From Rhodococcus sp. OK302 (GTDB lineage Bacteria > Actinomycetota > Actinomycetes > Mycobacteriales > Mycobacteriaceae), in NCBI RefSeq assembly GCF_002245895.1, contig NZ_NPJZ01000001.1, positions 2,268,501 to 2,332,500 of the forward strand: a stretch of DNA of 64,000 nt, in the 5' to 3' direction. Under the pieces are notes generated by a model that was given only the letters and a program-made list of their open reading frames with translations, was not told the origin of the DNA and did not search any database. Shown here in pieces: positions 1 through 8,028 of this stretch. The number at the start of each line of letters is the position of its first letter. The stretch's first letter is position 1. Both the position numbers and the translations under genes were made by a program.

Positions 1-804
1 GGCGACCAGTGCGGCGAGGACCATGATCGCCGGTACCAGGGGGCGGGCGATGCGGTCGGCGAGCCGTTGGCCGGATCCCTTGCGGTCCTGGGCTTCTTCG
101 ACGATGTGCACGATCCGAGCGAGTGAGCTGTCGGAGGCGCGCGCGGTGACGTCGACTTCGATGGCTCCGCCGCCGTTGATCGCGCCCGCATGGAGTTGAT
201 CGCCCGGTCCGGCTTCGACCGGGACTGATTCGCCGGTGATCGAGGACAGGTCCAGGCTCGTGGTGCCGGCGGCGATGGTGCCGTCGGTGGCGGCGCGTTC
301 ACCGGGGCGCACGAGCATCCGGTCGCCGACGGCCAATTCGTCCGGTGTGATCGTGACTTCGCGGCCGCCGCGTAGGACGGAGACGGTCGGGGGCACCAGT
401 GCGAGGAGTGCTCGCAGGCCGTGGCGGGTTTTGGTCACGGCATAGTGTTCGAGGCCTTCGGCGATCGAGAACAAGATCCCGAGCATCGCAGCTTCGGTGA
501 TCTGTCCGAGTGCGATCGCGCCGATGGCGGCGATCGTCATCAACGTTCCGACGCCGATGCGGCCGTGTCGTAGGTTCCTCGCGGTGTTCGGCACGAAGGT
601 CGACGCCGCGACCACAGCGGCGACCAGGGCTACCGCTGTGCCGGCGGTATTGGCGTCGGTGAGTCCGATCAGCCAGGAGATCGCCAGTAAAAGCGCTGCT
701 GCGGCGGCTACTTGCAGGTCGCGGACATGCCAGAGTCGTTGCTCACTCTCGTGGGCATCGGGCGCGGGAGGGGCGAGGTCTGGGCCGCAGCACGCGTCAG
801 CCAT
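1..804 (-). CDS. Heavy-metal P1B-type ATPase, N-terminal part (C-terminus beyond left edge)
   Basis: The frame is open from the ATG at 804 to the window edge (268 codons). It contains membrane segments at about residues 32-75 and 83-105 and the actuator-domain phosphatase motif SITGES, followed by the start of the next membrane pair. These are hallmarks of P1B metal-exporting ATPases of the inner membrane. The phosphorylation (DKTG) and ATP-binding domains lie outside the window. There is no N-terminal GMTCxxC ferredoxin-like domain; a Cys-Cys pair near residue 5 may contribute to metal binding. The start overlaps the DUF3703 stop by 8 bases, which suggests translational coupling in an arsR-DUF3703-ATPase operon. 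The ion (Cd, Zn or Pb) is inferred only from the ArsR/CmtR-like neighbour. Confidence 0.9.
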   Translation of the reverse strand, partial: MADACCGPDLAPPAPDAHESEQRLWHVRDLQVAAAAALLLAISWLIGLTDANTAGTAVALVAAVVAASTFVPNTARNLRHGRIGVGTLMTIAAIGAIALGQITEAAMLGILFSIAEGLEHYAVTKTRHGLRALLALVPPTVSVLRGGREVTITPDELAVGDRMLVRPGERAATDGTIAAGTTSLDLSSITGESVPVEAGPGDQLHAGAINGGGAIEVDVTARASDSSLARIVHIVEEAQDRKGSGQRLADRIARPLVPAIMVLAALVA

Positions 805-1189
805 GGGTGCTCTCCGGTTCGGCTGCAGAGTCGATGTCTTCGGTGCGGCTGCGGGCCAGCACTTTCTGCAGGTCCTCCGGGATCGGCATCGGTGTCATCA
901 GCCCGACAGCAGTGCGTCCGGTGTTACCGACCGGATACCGCCCGGTCAGGGATCCGGGGGCGGCGACCACGATGCGCAGGACCTGTCCGAGAGCCTCGCG
1001 GCGATCGTGTTGCCGCAGCGCCAGGGTGAGCATCGAGAGGTGGTTACGGGTGTGCAGCCAGGGGTGTGGTTGCGAGAGGATATGGGCGCGTTCGAGGTGA
1101 CTCCAGCGGATCGCGTCGTCGGAAGCGGTGTGCGCGGAGGACATTTCACGCTCGTACAGTGCGCGAACTGCGGTGGTCGGTGTCGACAT
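797..1189 (-). CDS. DUF3703 family protein
   Basis: A 130-residue protein from the ATG at 1189; an upstream start at 1234 is possible but would overlap the arsR gene end. The N-terminal half reads as an amphipathic helical segment (ALYEREMSSA) followed by WSHLERAHILSQPH and HTRNHLSM, rich in His and typical, from memory, of DUF3703. These small actinobacterial proteins often sit beside cation-exporting ATPases. The His-rich centre could bind metal, but this is inference. It lies 25 bp after the ArsR gene and overlaps the ATPase start, so the three genes are probably one transcript. Confidence 0.65.
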   Translation of the reverse strand: MSTPTTAVRALYEREMSSAHTASDDAIRWSHLERAHILSQPHPWLHTRNHLSMLTLALRQHDRREALGQVLRIVVAAPGSLTGRYPVGNTGRTAVGLMTPMPIPEDLQKVLARSRTEDIDSAAEPESTHG

Positions 1190-1214
1190 GGGGGTTCTCG
1201 CTTTCGCGCTGCGG

Positions 1215-1544
1215 TCAGCAGCAGCCTTCGTCATCCGATTTCGGGCACAGGGTGGGGTCGACGGCGAGTACGAGGTCCATCAGTTGGCCGAGGGCGTCCC
1301 CGATCCGGGGATCGGCGAGTTCGTAACGGGTACGGCGTCCTTCCGGAATGGCGACGACCAGCCCGCACCCGCGCAGGCAGGCGAGGTGATTCGACAGGAT
1401 CTGTCGCGAGACGCCGATCTGGTCGGCGAGGTCGGACGGATAGCCCGGAGCCTTCCGCAAGCTCAGCAGTACCTGTGTCCTCGTCGAGTCCGAAAGTGCG
1501 TAGCCGAACCTCGACAGTGCGTCGCGATGCATCAGAGTTTCCAT
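1215..1544 (-). CDS. ArsR/SmtB-family metal-sensing repressor (CmtR-like)
   Basis: A 109-residue winged-helix protein from the ATG at 1544. The HTH reads YPSDLADQIGVSRQILSNHL, followed by a winged strand (GRRTRYELAD). The C-terminus carries Cys residues (LCPK and a terminal Cys-Cys), reminiscent of CmtR, whose C-terminal and alpha-4 cysteines bind Cd/Pb. It heads the operon with DUF3703 and the P1B ATPase. The likely role is to repress this operon until metal binds. A perfect inverted repeat 20-35 bp upstream of the start is a candidate autoregulatory operator. An in-frame start further upstream at 1754 is rejected because it would cross that dyad and has no family similarity. Confidence 0.85.
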   Translation of the reverse strand: METLMHRDALSRFGYALSDSTRTQVLLSLRKAPGYPSDLADQIGVSRQILSNHLACLRGCGLVVAIPEGRRTRYELADPRIGDALGQLMDLVLAVDPTLCPKSDDEGCC

Positions 1545-1563
1545 GCTGGTAATAGTACAGATA

Positions 1564-1579
1564 TTTCTGGATACAGAAA
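1564..1579. promoter_or_regulatory. Candidate ArsR operator (TTTCTG-4-CAGAAA)
   Basis: A perfect 6-bp inverted repeat, arms 1564-1569 and 1574-1579, lies just upstream of the arsR start codon. Position and symmetry fit autoregulation by the adjacent ArsR-family repressor; binding is inferred. Confidence 0.5.
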
Positions 1580-1710
1580 AGGGTGAATACATAAATGTCG
1601 AGACTGAGATGGGCGACGGATTGGTGCATTCTCGGAGTAGTCGCGCGGGCTTGTGGTGGTGCGACGACTGTGGCACATTTCCTGATGTAACCAGTGATAC
1701 ATTCTGAGCT

Positions 1711-2286
1711 GTGAAATCCGAGTCATCTGTGAGCTGGCGAATAGTCCTGATCAAGATTGCCGCCGAGCCCTCGCGTCACCGCGTGGCCGTATGGCGAGAA
1801 CTGCGCAAAGTGGGCGCACTGTCGATCGGTCAGGGGACATGGGCAGTGCCGAACGTTCCAGCCTTCAACGCCGGAGTCGACCGTGCGAAAGAGCTCGTCG
1901 AACGTGCAAATGGGGAGATCGTCTTCCTTACCGCCACCGGTGCGAGCGAGGAGGACAACGTGCGATTCGCCGCAATGTTCACCGCGGCCCGCGAGGAGGA
2001 CTGGACCGAATTCCTGTCGGACTGCGCGAAATACGAGGCCGAGCTCGACAAAGAAATCCGGATCGAGAAGTTCACCCTTGCCGAACTCGAGGAAGAAGAG
2101 CAGAGCCTGGACAGGCTTCGCCGCTGGCATCGAGACTTGAAGGCACGCGACGTATTCGGCGCGAGCAACGCCGAAAGCGCAACCGCGGCACTCCAGCACT
2201 GCGCCGAACGGTTCGAGGACTACTCGGAACGAGTGATCAACGCACTGCACTCACCCGAAGGCAATGACTACGGTGATCGGCCATGA
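1711..2286 (+). CDS. ChrB-like chromate-resistance regulatory protein
   Basis: A 191-residue protein from a GTG start. The N-terminus (WRIVLIKIAAEPSRHRVAVW, then RKVGALSIGQGTWAVP) matches the ChrB N-terminal domain seen in chromate-resistance operons. The C-terminal half is a charged, probably coiled helix (KFTLAELEEEEQSLDRLRRW). It matches only the N-terminal regulatory part of ChrB and lacks the C-terminal domain of long ChrB proteins. It overlaps the MFS transporter by 4 bp (ATGA), so the pair is an operon. Known ChrB proteins act as chromate-responsive regulators of chrA; here the partner is MFS, not ChrA. No Shine-Dalgarno is obvious, so the transcript may be leaderless. Confidence 0.75.
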   Translation: MKSESSVSWRIVLIKIAAEPSRHRVAVWRELRKVGALSIGQGTWAVPNVPAFNAGVDRAKELVERANGEIVFLTATGASEEDNVRFAAMFTAAREEDWTEFLSDCAKYEAELDKEIRIEKFTLAELEEEEQSLDRLRRWHRDLKARDVFGASNAESATAALQHCAERFEDYSERVINALHSPEGNDYGDRP

Positions 2287-3458
2287 GTGAGGACAAGGCG
2301 CAAGGTGAAGGCGCGCAATGGCAGATGTGGCCGCTGTATGCGGCCGGATTTACGACTGCTTTCGGAGCTCATGCCGTTGCGGCAAACCTCGTTTTCGATC
2401 TCGACGATCTGGCGAATTCGCTGCTCTACCTCGGTCTACTGCTGGCCCTGTACGACGGCGCCGAAGTCCTGCTCAAACCTGTGTTCGGCACGCTGGCAGA
2501 CCGGATCGGAGCCAAGCCGGTTCTGCTCGGTGGGCTCGTCGCATTTGCCGCAGCATCGTTTCTGTTTGTTGTTGTCGCCGATACGGATTGGTTGTGGTTG
2601 GCGCGGCTCGGCCAAGGTGCGGCAGCATCGGCATTCTCGCCGGCAGCTAGTTCTTCGGTCGCCCGGCTGACCCGAAAAGGCAAGCATGGCAGTGCATTCG
2701 GAACCTATGGGTTTTACAAGAGTCTCGGCTATACGCTCGGCCCGTTGCTGGGCGGTGTGATCGTGTGGATCGGCGGTCTCCCACTCCTGTTTACAGTCAT
2801 GGCCGTTCTCGCGCTGGTTGTCGCGATCTGGGCCAAGGTCGTCGTACCTGCACTTCCGCCGCTACCTCGGGCGCGGCAAACCGTCGTCGATCTGGCTCGG
2901 CGCCTGAGTGATCGTCAGTTCCTCGGCCCCACCGCAGCTCTTGCTGCCTCGACCGCCGCATTGTCGGTCGGTGTCGGGTTTCTCCCTGTCGCCGGAGTTG
3001 ATGCCGGACTTGGACCGATAGCAACTGGCGCGGCCGTATCGGTACTGGCGCTGTGTGCGGCATTTGCACAACCGCGAGTAGGGCGAGCGCTTGATGCCGG
3101 GAAGATAACCGTCGAGCGAGGCGTGGCATGGGGATTGGTTATCACCGCTGCAGGTTTGGCGCTTGCCATGATTCCGGGACTGGTCGGGATTCTCGTCGCC
3201 GCCGTTGCTGTCGGCGTCGGCACCGGCATCATCACCCCGCTCGGTTTCGCCGCACTGGCTGCATCAACGCCCGAGGAGCGCATGGGTCAGACGATGGGCG
3301 CAGCCGAACTGGGCCGCGAACTCGGCGACGCGGGTGGACCGCTGATCGTGGCGGGCGTGGCAGCTGTCGCGACACTGACAGCCGGCTTCGGTGTCCTGGC
3401 AGTGATAACGCTGTTGATCGGTGCCGATTCCGCGCGCCAACGCACCCTCCGCGAATGA
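2283..3458 (+). CDS. MFS transporter coupled to ChrB-like protein
   Basis: A 391-residue membrane protein with about 12 hydrophobic segments and the MFS loop 2-3 signature (GTLADRIGAKPVLLGG, about residues 75-90). A second Gly/Arg-containing loop (ELGRELGDAGGP) lies near the C-terminus. It is probably a proton-driven exporter in the cytoplasmic membrane. Translation is coupled to the preceding ChrB-like gene. The substrate is unknown; the neighbour suggests chromate or another oxyanion or toxic compound, which is inference because ChrA (CHR family) normally fills this role. Confidence 0.8.
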   Translation: MSEDKAQGEGAQWQMWPLYAAGFTTAFGAHAVAANLVFDLDDLANSLLYLGLLLALYDGAEVLLKPVFGTLADRIGAKPVLLGGLVAFAAASFLFVVVADTDWLWLARLGQGAAASAFSPAASSSVARLTRKGKHGSAFGTYGFYKSLGYTLGPLLGGVIVWIGGLPLLFTVMAVLALVVAIWAKVVVPALPPLPRARQTVVDLARRLSDRQFLGPTAALAASTAALSVGVGFLPVAGVDAGLGPIATGAAVSVLALCAAFAQPRVGRALDAGKITVERGVAWGLVITAAGLALAMIPGLVGILVAAVAVGVGTGIITPLGFAALAASTPEERMGQTMGAAELGRELGDAGGPLIVAGVAAVATLTAGFGVLAVITLLIGADSARQRTLRE

Positions 3459-3529
3459 CGGCGGAGACCGAATACCATCAGTGAATCGAAACTTGTTTCC
3501 GGTCGCTTCCTCCCGGCTATCCTCCGAGT

Positions 3530-4933
3530 ATGAGACACCGCGCCGCGTTGACCATCGGTCTGACCGGGATCTTGATGCTCAGCGGATGCTCGTCCGGCGG
3601 CGCGCAGACTCCACTGATCGACCCAGCGGCGTTCTCGAACACCGTCACTATCGACGCCGTGACGGGCCATCTCGAACAACTCGAGAAGATCGCCGACGCC
3701 AACAACGGAAACCGGGCCGCCGGCACATCCGGCTACGACGCCAGTGTCGATTATGTGGTCAACCTGCTCGAAGGCAAGGGCTTCGAGGTTGAGACCCCGG
3801 AGTTCGAATACACCTCCTTCGACCCGGGGTTGGGATCACTGACCCTTCCTGGTGGGGGCAGTATCGATGTCCGAGCGCTGACGTATTCCGCCTCGACCGG
3901 GCCCACCGGCGTTGCCTCGCGGGTAGTGAGCATTCCGGCCGACGAGACCCCGGGTTGTGAACCCTCCGACTATGACGGACTCGATGTCGCCGGTGCTATC
4001 GTGCTTGTTTCTCGTGGCGTCTGCCAATTCGGAGAGAAGCAGAATGTGGCCGCGGATCGCGGTGCGGCGGCCCTGCTGATCGTCAACAACGAGGACGGCA
4101 TGCTCGGCGGCGGCACCCTGGGGGATCCGAAAACGGTTCGCATCCCGACAGCCGGCATCAGCAAGTCTGCCGGCGACGCGCTGGCTGCGAGCGCCGGCGC
4201 CGTGAATCTGACTCTCGATACGTTCATGTCGACGGTCACCTCGCGCAACATCGTTGCGCAAACGTCCACCGGTTCCGCCGATAACGTCGTGGTGGTGGGA
4301 GCGCACCTCGACAGCGTTCCGGAAGGGCCCGGAATCAACGACAACGGCAGTGGCAGTGCCGCTGTCTTGGAAACTGCTCTGCAACTGGGTAGTTCGCCGA
4401 ATATTGCCAACGCGGTGCGGTTCACGTTCTGGGGCGCCGAGGAACTCGGGCTCATCGGATCGACCGACTACGTCGAAGGGCTCAGTGATCAGGAACGCGC
4501 AGCCATCGCGCTGTACCTGAACTTCGACATGATCGGCTCACCCAACCCCGGATACCTGGTTTACGACGGTGACAACTCCGACAACGTGGGCGAAGGTCCC
4601 GGTCCCGAAGGCTCCGCCGGTATCGAACGCACCTTCGCCGAATTCTTTTCCAGCCGAGGAATTGCCGCCGAGGGAACCGATTTCGACGGCCGGTCCGACT
4701 ACGGGGCCTTCATCGACGCCGGAATACCGGCCGGCGGCATCTTCAGTGGCGCCGAGGAGCGGAAAACCGTTGCGCAAGCACAGCAATGGGGAGGGGTGGC
4801 CGAGGCGATGTTCGACCCGAACTATCACACCACCCTCGATACGCTCGGCAATATCGATCGAGACGCCCTCGCCGTGAATTCCGCAGCAGTCGCGTTCGGA
4901 ACAGCGACATATGCGCAGAACAGTCTGAACTAG
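3530..4933 (+). CDS. M28-family aminopeptidase lipoprotein (LpqL-like)
   Basis: 467 residues. A signal peptide ends in the lipobox LSGC, with Cys20 as the lipidated residue. A PA (protease-associated) domain spans about residues 130-215 (DVAGAIVLVSRGVCQFG). A zinc peptidase M28 domain follows: GAHLDSVPEG and GINDNGSG (zinc His/Asp), FWGAEELGL (catalytic and zinc Glu), NFDMIGSP (Asp) and NYHTTLDT (His). All expected zinc and catalytic residues are present. It should act on N-terminal residues of peptides outside the membrane. By gene order it corresponds to mycobacterial LpqL, a few genes upstream of thiD (from memory). Confidence 0.92.
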   Translation: MRHRAALTIGLTGILMLSGCSSGGAQTPLIDPAAFSNTVTIDAVTGHLEQLEKIADANNGNRAAGTSGYDASVDYVVNLLEGKGFEVETPEFEYTSFDPGLGSLTLPGGGSIDVRALTYSASTGPTGVASRVVSIPADETPGCEPSDYDGLDVAGAIVLVSRGVCQFGEKQNVAADRGAAALLIVNNEDGMLGGGTLGDPKTVRIPTAGISKSAGDALAASAGAVNLTLDTFMSTVTSRNIVAQTSTGSADNVVVVGAHLDSVPEGPGINDNGSGSAAVLETALQLGSSPNIANAVRFTFWGAEELGLIGSTDYVEGLSDQERAAIALYLNFDMIGSPNPGYLVYDGDNSDNVGEGPGPEGSAGIERTFAEFFSSRGIAAEGTDFDGRSDYGAFIDAGIPAGGIFSGAEERKTVAQAQQWGGVAEAMFDPNYHTTLDTLGNIDRDALAVNSAAVAFGTATYAQNSLN

Positions 4934-4994
4934 CGTCGAGTGATGTTCATTCTGCTGCAACGCGCTGCCTGTAACTCTGGGTTACTCTCGAGTA

Positions 4995-5852
4995 ATGAGT
5001 GACCGGAACCCGAGTGAGGCCCCAGGCGAAGTGGTGAATACCGCTTCTGCCGGCGTCAGTTCGGTGATCGGAACGATGCTGGCGACGGCGTCGGATCTGA
5101 ACGGACATCAGCAGATCATCGAGGCATTACGACGGCTTCGGCGGGCGCTCCCGGGCGATCCGGGCTTCGGTGATCCGCTCTCGTTGTCCGGCCCCGGCGG
5201 TGCACGCGCGGTCGCCCGCGTCGCAGACCGATTTCTCGATCACAAACCGGCCGCGACCAGGGAAGTGAGCTTGGGCGCCCTGCAAGTCTGGCAGGCCGCC
5301 CTCGAAAAGATGGGCCGTGGACGTGGTGATCAGGAATTGACCATCGTCTTCACCGACCTCGTCGGCTTTTCCACCTGGTCGCTCGAGGCGGGTGACGAAG
5401 CGACCCTCGTCCTTCTGCGGGCCGTTGCGAAGGCCGTCGAAACCCCGATCGTCGAGAATTACGGTCAGGTCGTCAAACGAATGGGCGACGGGCTGATGGC
5501 AGTGTTCACCAGGCCCGATGCGGCTCTGGCTGCCGTGTTCGCAGCGCAGGACGCGCTTGCCGAGGTCAACCTCGACGGTTACCGTCCGCGGATGCGTGTC
5601 GGCCTGCACACCGGCACGCCGCGGCAGATGGGTGACGACTGGCTGGGCGTGGACGTGACCATCGCCGCCCGGATGATGGGTCTGGGAGGCGACGGCAACG
5701 TCATGATGTCCGCCGCCACCCTGGAAGAACTCGAACCGGGAACTCTCGACGAACTGGACCTGGCGATCCGGCCGTGGCGCCGCGGATTCTTTGCGACGAC
5801 GCCCAACGGTGTTCCCCAGGATCTGGGGATCTGGCGAGTGTGGCGCGACTAG
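4995..5852 (+). CDS. Class III adenylate/guanylate cyclase domain protein
   Basis: 285 residues, soluble. About 100 N-terminal residues of helical sequence precede a class III cyclase homology domain. Metal-binding Asp residues sit in FTDLVGFS (about residues 118-125), the substrate-binding Lys in VKRMGDGLMAVF, and beta strands in RVGLHTGTP. The signature VNxAAR appears as VTIAARMM: the transition-state Arg is kept but the usual Asn is Thr, which may lower activity. The gene converges on thiD and their stop codons overlap by 4 bp. The nucleotide specificity and the input to the N-terminal domain are unknown. Confidence 0.85.
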   Translation: MSDRNPSEAPGEVVNTASAGVSSVIGTMLATASDLNGHQQIIEALRRLRRALPGDPGFGDPLSLSGPGGARAVARVADRFLDHKPAATREVSLGALQVWQAALEKMGRGRGDQELTIVFTDLVGFSTWSLEAGDEATLVLLRAVAKAVETPIVENYGQVVKRMGDGLMAVFTRPDAALAAVFAAQDALAEVNLDGYRPRMRVGLHTGTPRQMGDDWLGVDVTIAARMMGLGGDGNVMMSAATLEELEPGTLDELDLAIRPWRRGFFATTPNGVPQDLGIWRVWRD

Positions 5853-6691
5853 ACCTGCAATCTCCACAGCGGTGACACGGGACCGTGTCCGGCGCCGAGA
5901 TCGTAGGAAGCCTCGAGGCATTTGGTGACCCATTCCTTGCCGAAGGCAACGGCATCGGGAACCGAATAACCGTGTGCCAGTGCGCAAGTGATGGCTGCAG
6001 CGAGGGTGTCGCCGCCGCCGTGATCGTTGCCGGTCTTGATGCGTGCGCTGCTGAATTCGAGGAAGGTATCTCCGTCGAACAGCAAGTCGGTACTGGCTTC
6101 GGAAGTACGCAGATGTCCGCCCTTGACGATTGACCACTGGGCGCCCAAAGCATGGAGGGCTTCGGCAGCCCGGCGGGCTGTCGCGTCGTCGATCACTTCG
6201 ATGCCCGTGATCAAGCGAATTTCGTCGAGGTTCGGTGTCACGACCGTTGCTGCCGGAATGAGGATGTTTCGGACGGCGTCCAGCGCTTCCTCGTGGAGGA
6301 GCGGATCGCCGTGCATCGAGGCGCAGACCGGATCGACAACCAGGGGAATGGCCCGATCTCGCCCGATTCCGACCTCGGCGGCGACGGCGGCGACGGCTTC
6401 GATGATTGCCGTGGACGCGAGCATGCCGGTTTTGGCGGCACCGATACCGATGTCGGAGACAACGGTCCGTACCTGGTCGGCGACGATTTGCGGGGGGATC
6501 TCGTGGAATCCGCTCACGCCCACCGAATTCTGCACGGTGACGGCCGCGACGGCGACGCAGGCGTGAACTCCGCACATTGCCATGGTCCGGGAGTCGGCTT
6601 GAATTCCTGCGCCTCCACCGGAATCGGTTCCGGCAATGGTGAGGGCACGAATCGGAGTCTGGCCGGAGGGTGTCAGAGGCAGCAGTTTCAC
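5849..6691 (-). CDS. thiD: Hydroxymethylpyrimidine/phosphomethylpyrimidine kinase
   Basis: 280 residues from a GTG at 6691, preceded by an AGG-type Shine-Dalgarno; an ATG at 6739 would add 16 residues before the conserved start. ThiD phosphorylates HMP and HMP-P in thiamin diphosphate synthesis. Ribokinase-fold motifs are visible: AGTDSGGGAGIQAD for substrate binding, VVDPVCASMHGDPL, and the catalytic anion-hole segment DHGGGDTLAAAI. The length is typical. No thiC is adjacent in this window and no TPP riboswitch is visible upstream. It is divergent from the small GNAT gene. Confidence 0.93.
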   Translation of the reverse strand: MKLLPLTPSGQTPIRALTIAGTDSGGGAGIQADSRTMAMCGVHACVAVAAVTVQNSVGVSGFHEIPPQIVADQVRTVVSDIGIGAAKTGMLASTAIIEAVAAVAAEVGIGRDRAIPLVVDPVCASMHGDPLLHEEALDAVRNILIPAATVVTPNLDEIRLITGIEVIDDATARRAAEALHALGAQWSIVKGGHLRTSEASTDLLFDGDTFLEFSSARIKTGNDHGGGDTLAAAITCALAHGYSVPDAVAFGKEWVTKCLEASYDLGAGHGPVSPLWRLQV

Positions 6692-6849
6692 AGTGCTGAG
6701 CCTACCGATCAGGTCTCGCTCCGATTGCGGTCGTGTCACTGTCGGTGCAAAAATTGGGTGAAGCCAGGACAGCGTCGTCGGTAACTGTTTCTATGAGTGG
6801 CATGGATCACAGTTTGAGTACCGTTTGTACAGCAGTGGAGGTTCCCGCC

Positions 6850-7203
6850 ATGAACGACACCGTGCAGAACAACAGCACCGAGCAGGCGTCCGACTTCACG
6901 CTGGTCGACAACGATTCACACGAACGGTTCGAACTGCTCGTGGGCGACGAACTCGTCGGCATCCTCGGCTACCGCGACGAAGACGAGATCATGGGTTGCG
7001 GCGCTGCCGCCGGTGACGTGGTTGCGTACATGCACACCGTCGTCAAGGAAGAATACGGCGGCCAGGGCATGGCCGGGGTGCTGGTTCAGTTCGCGATGGA
7101 CTGCGCCCGTGAGCGTGAATGGTCTGTACGTCCCGTCTGCACCTACGTGCAGCGGTACCTCGGCGAGCATCCCGAATATTTGGACCTGCTCGCCGAGGAC
7201 TGA
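6850..7203 (+). CDS. Small GNAT-family N-acetyltransferase (COG2388-like)
   Basis: 117 residues. The ATG at 6850 is chosen because GGAGG lies 8-12 bases upstream; longer in-frame starts cross the thiD promoter region. The acetyl-CoA binding loop is HTVVKEEYGGQGMAGVLVQF, and the tail YVQRYLGEHPEYLDLL is typical of the short YjdJ/COG2388 type. The acceptor substrate is unknown. It converges on xthA with only a few bases between stops. Confidence 0.8.
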   Translation: MNDTVQNNSTEQASDFTLVDNDSHERFELLVGDELVGILGYRDEDEIMGCGAAAGDVVAYMHTVVKEEYGGQGMAGVLVQFAMDCAREREWSVRPVCTYVQRYLGEHPEYLDLLAED

Positions 7204-7208
7204 GCTGC

Positions 7209-8012
7209 TTAAGCTCCGAGGGTGACGATCACGGGAGCGTGATCGCTGGCACCCTTGCCTTTTCGCTCTTCTCGATCAATCTCAGCCGATTCGACTCGCG
7301 CCGCGAAGGCCGGCGAACCGAGAATGAAATCGATACGCATTCCCTGCTTCTTGGGGAAGCGGAGCTGCGTGTAGTCCCAGTACGTGTACACGCCGGGACC
7401 CGGTGTGTGGGGTCGGACGACGTCGGCAAAACCGGACGTGATGAATGCGTCGAACGCCGCGCGCTCGGCCGGCGAGGTGTGCGTCTTGCCTTCGAAGACG
7501 GCGGGATCCCAGATGTCCTCGTCGGTGGGCGCGACGTTCCAGTCGCCGACGAGAGCGATCTGCTGGTCCGGGTTCTCCTTCAGCCAGCCTTCGGCGTCGT
7601 CACGAAGTTTCGCGAGCCAATTCAACTTGTACTCGTAGTGCGGATCGTCGAGTTCACGTCCGTTGGGGACGTACAGGCTCCACACCCGAACTCCGCCGCA
7701 CGTCGCGCCGATAGCGCGAGCCTCGCGTACCTGCTCCGCCTCGGGATCCTTGGTGAAGCCCGGCTGATCCTCGAAGCCGATCTGCACGTCTTCGAGGCCG
7801 ACGCGTGACGCGATGGCCACGCCGTTCCACTGACTGAGTCCGACGTGGGCGACCTCGTAACCGATTTCCTGGAAACGCTCGAACGGAAACTGTGCGTCCT
7901 TGCACTTGGTTTCCTGCATTGCCAGGACATCGACGTCGGATCGTTCGAGCCAATCGATGATCCGGTCGGTACGGGCACGGACTGAGTTGACGTTCCAGGT
8001 AGCTATGCGCAC
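7209..8012 (-). CDS. xthA: Exodeoxyribonuclease III (AP endonuclease)
   Basis: 267 residues from the GTG at 8012, where the conserved RIATWNVNSVRAR begins. Motifs of the Mg-dependent EEP fold are present: QETKCKD (metal Glu), LYVPNGRE (catalytic Tyr), GDWNVAPTDEDIWD (Asp/Asn), DFILGS and KGASDHAPV (Asp-His). The enzyme cleaves 5' of abasic sites and has 3'-5' exonuclease activity in base-excision repair. It is followed by the GNAT gene and def in the same order as M. tuberculosis Rv0427c-Rv0429c (from memory), reading in the same direction, so it may be the last gene of a def-GNAT-xthA transcript. Confidence 0.95.
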   Translation of the reverse strand: MRIATWNVNSVRARTDRIIDWLERSDVDVLAMQETKCKDAQFPFERFQEIGYEVAHVGLSQWNGVAIASRVGLEDVQIGFEDQPGFTKDPEAEQVREARAIGATCGGVRVWSLYVPNGRELDDPHYEYKLNWLAKLRDDAEGWLKENPDQQIALVGDWNVAPTDEDIWDPAVFEGKTHTSPAERAAFDAFITSGFADVVRPHTPGPGVYTYWDYTQLRFPKKQGMRIDFILGSPAFAARVESAEIDREERKGKGASDHAPVIVTLGA

Positions 8013-8028
8013 GCGGGCAAGCCTAGCG

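Noticed and set aside
5127..6575. 482-codon Arg-rich frame across the cyclase and thiD
   Set aside because: Arg/His-rich out-of-frame reading over two clear genes.
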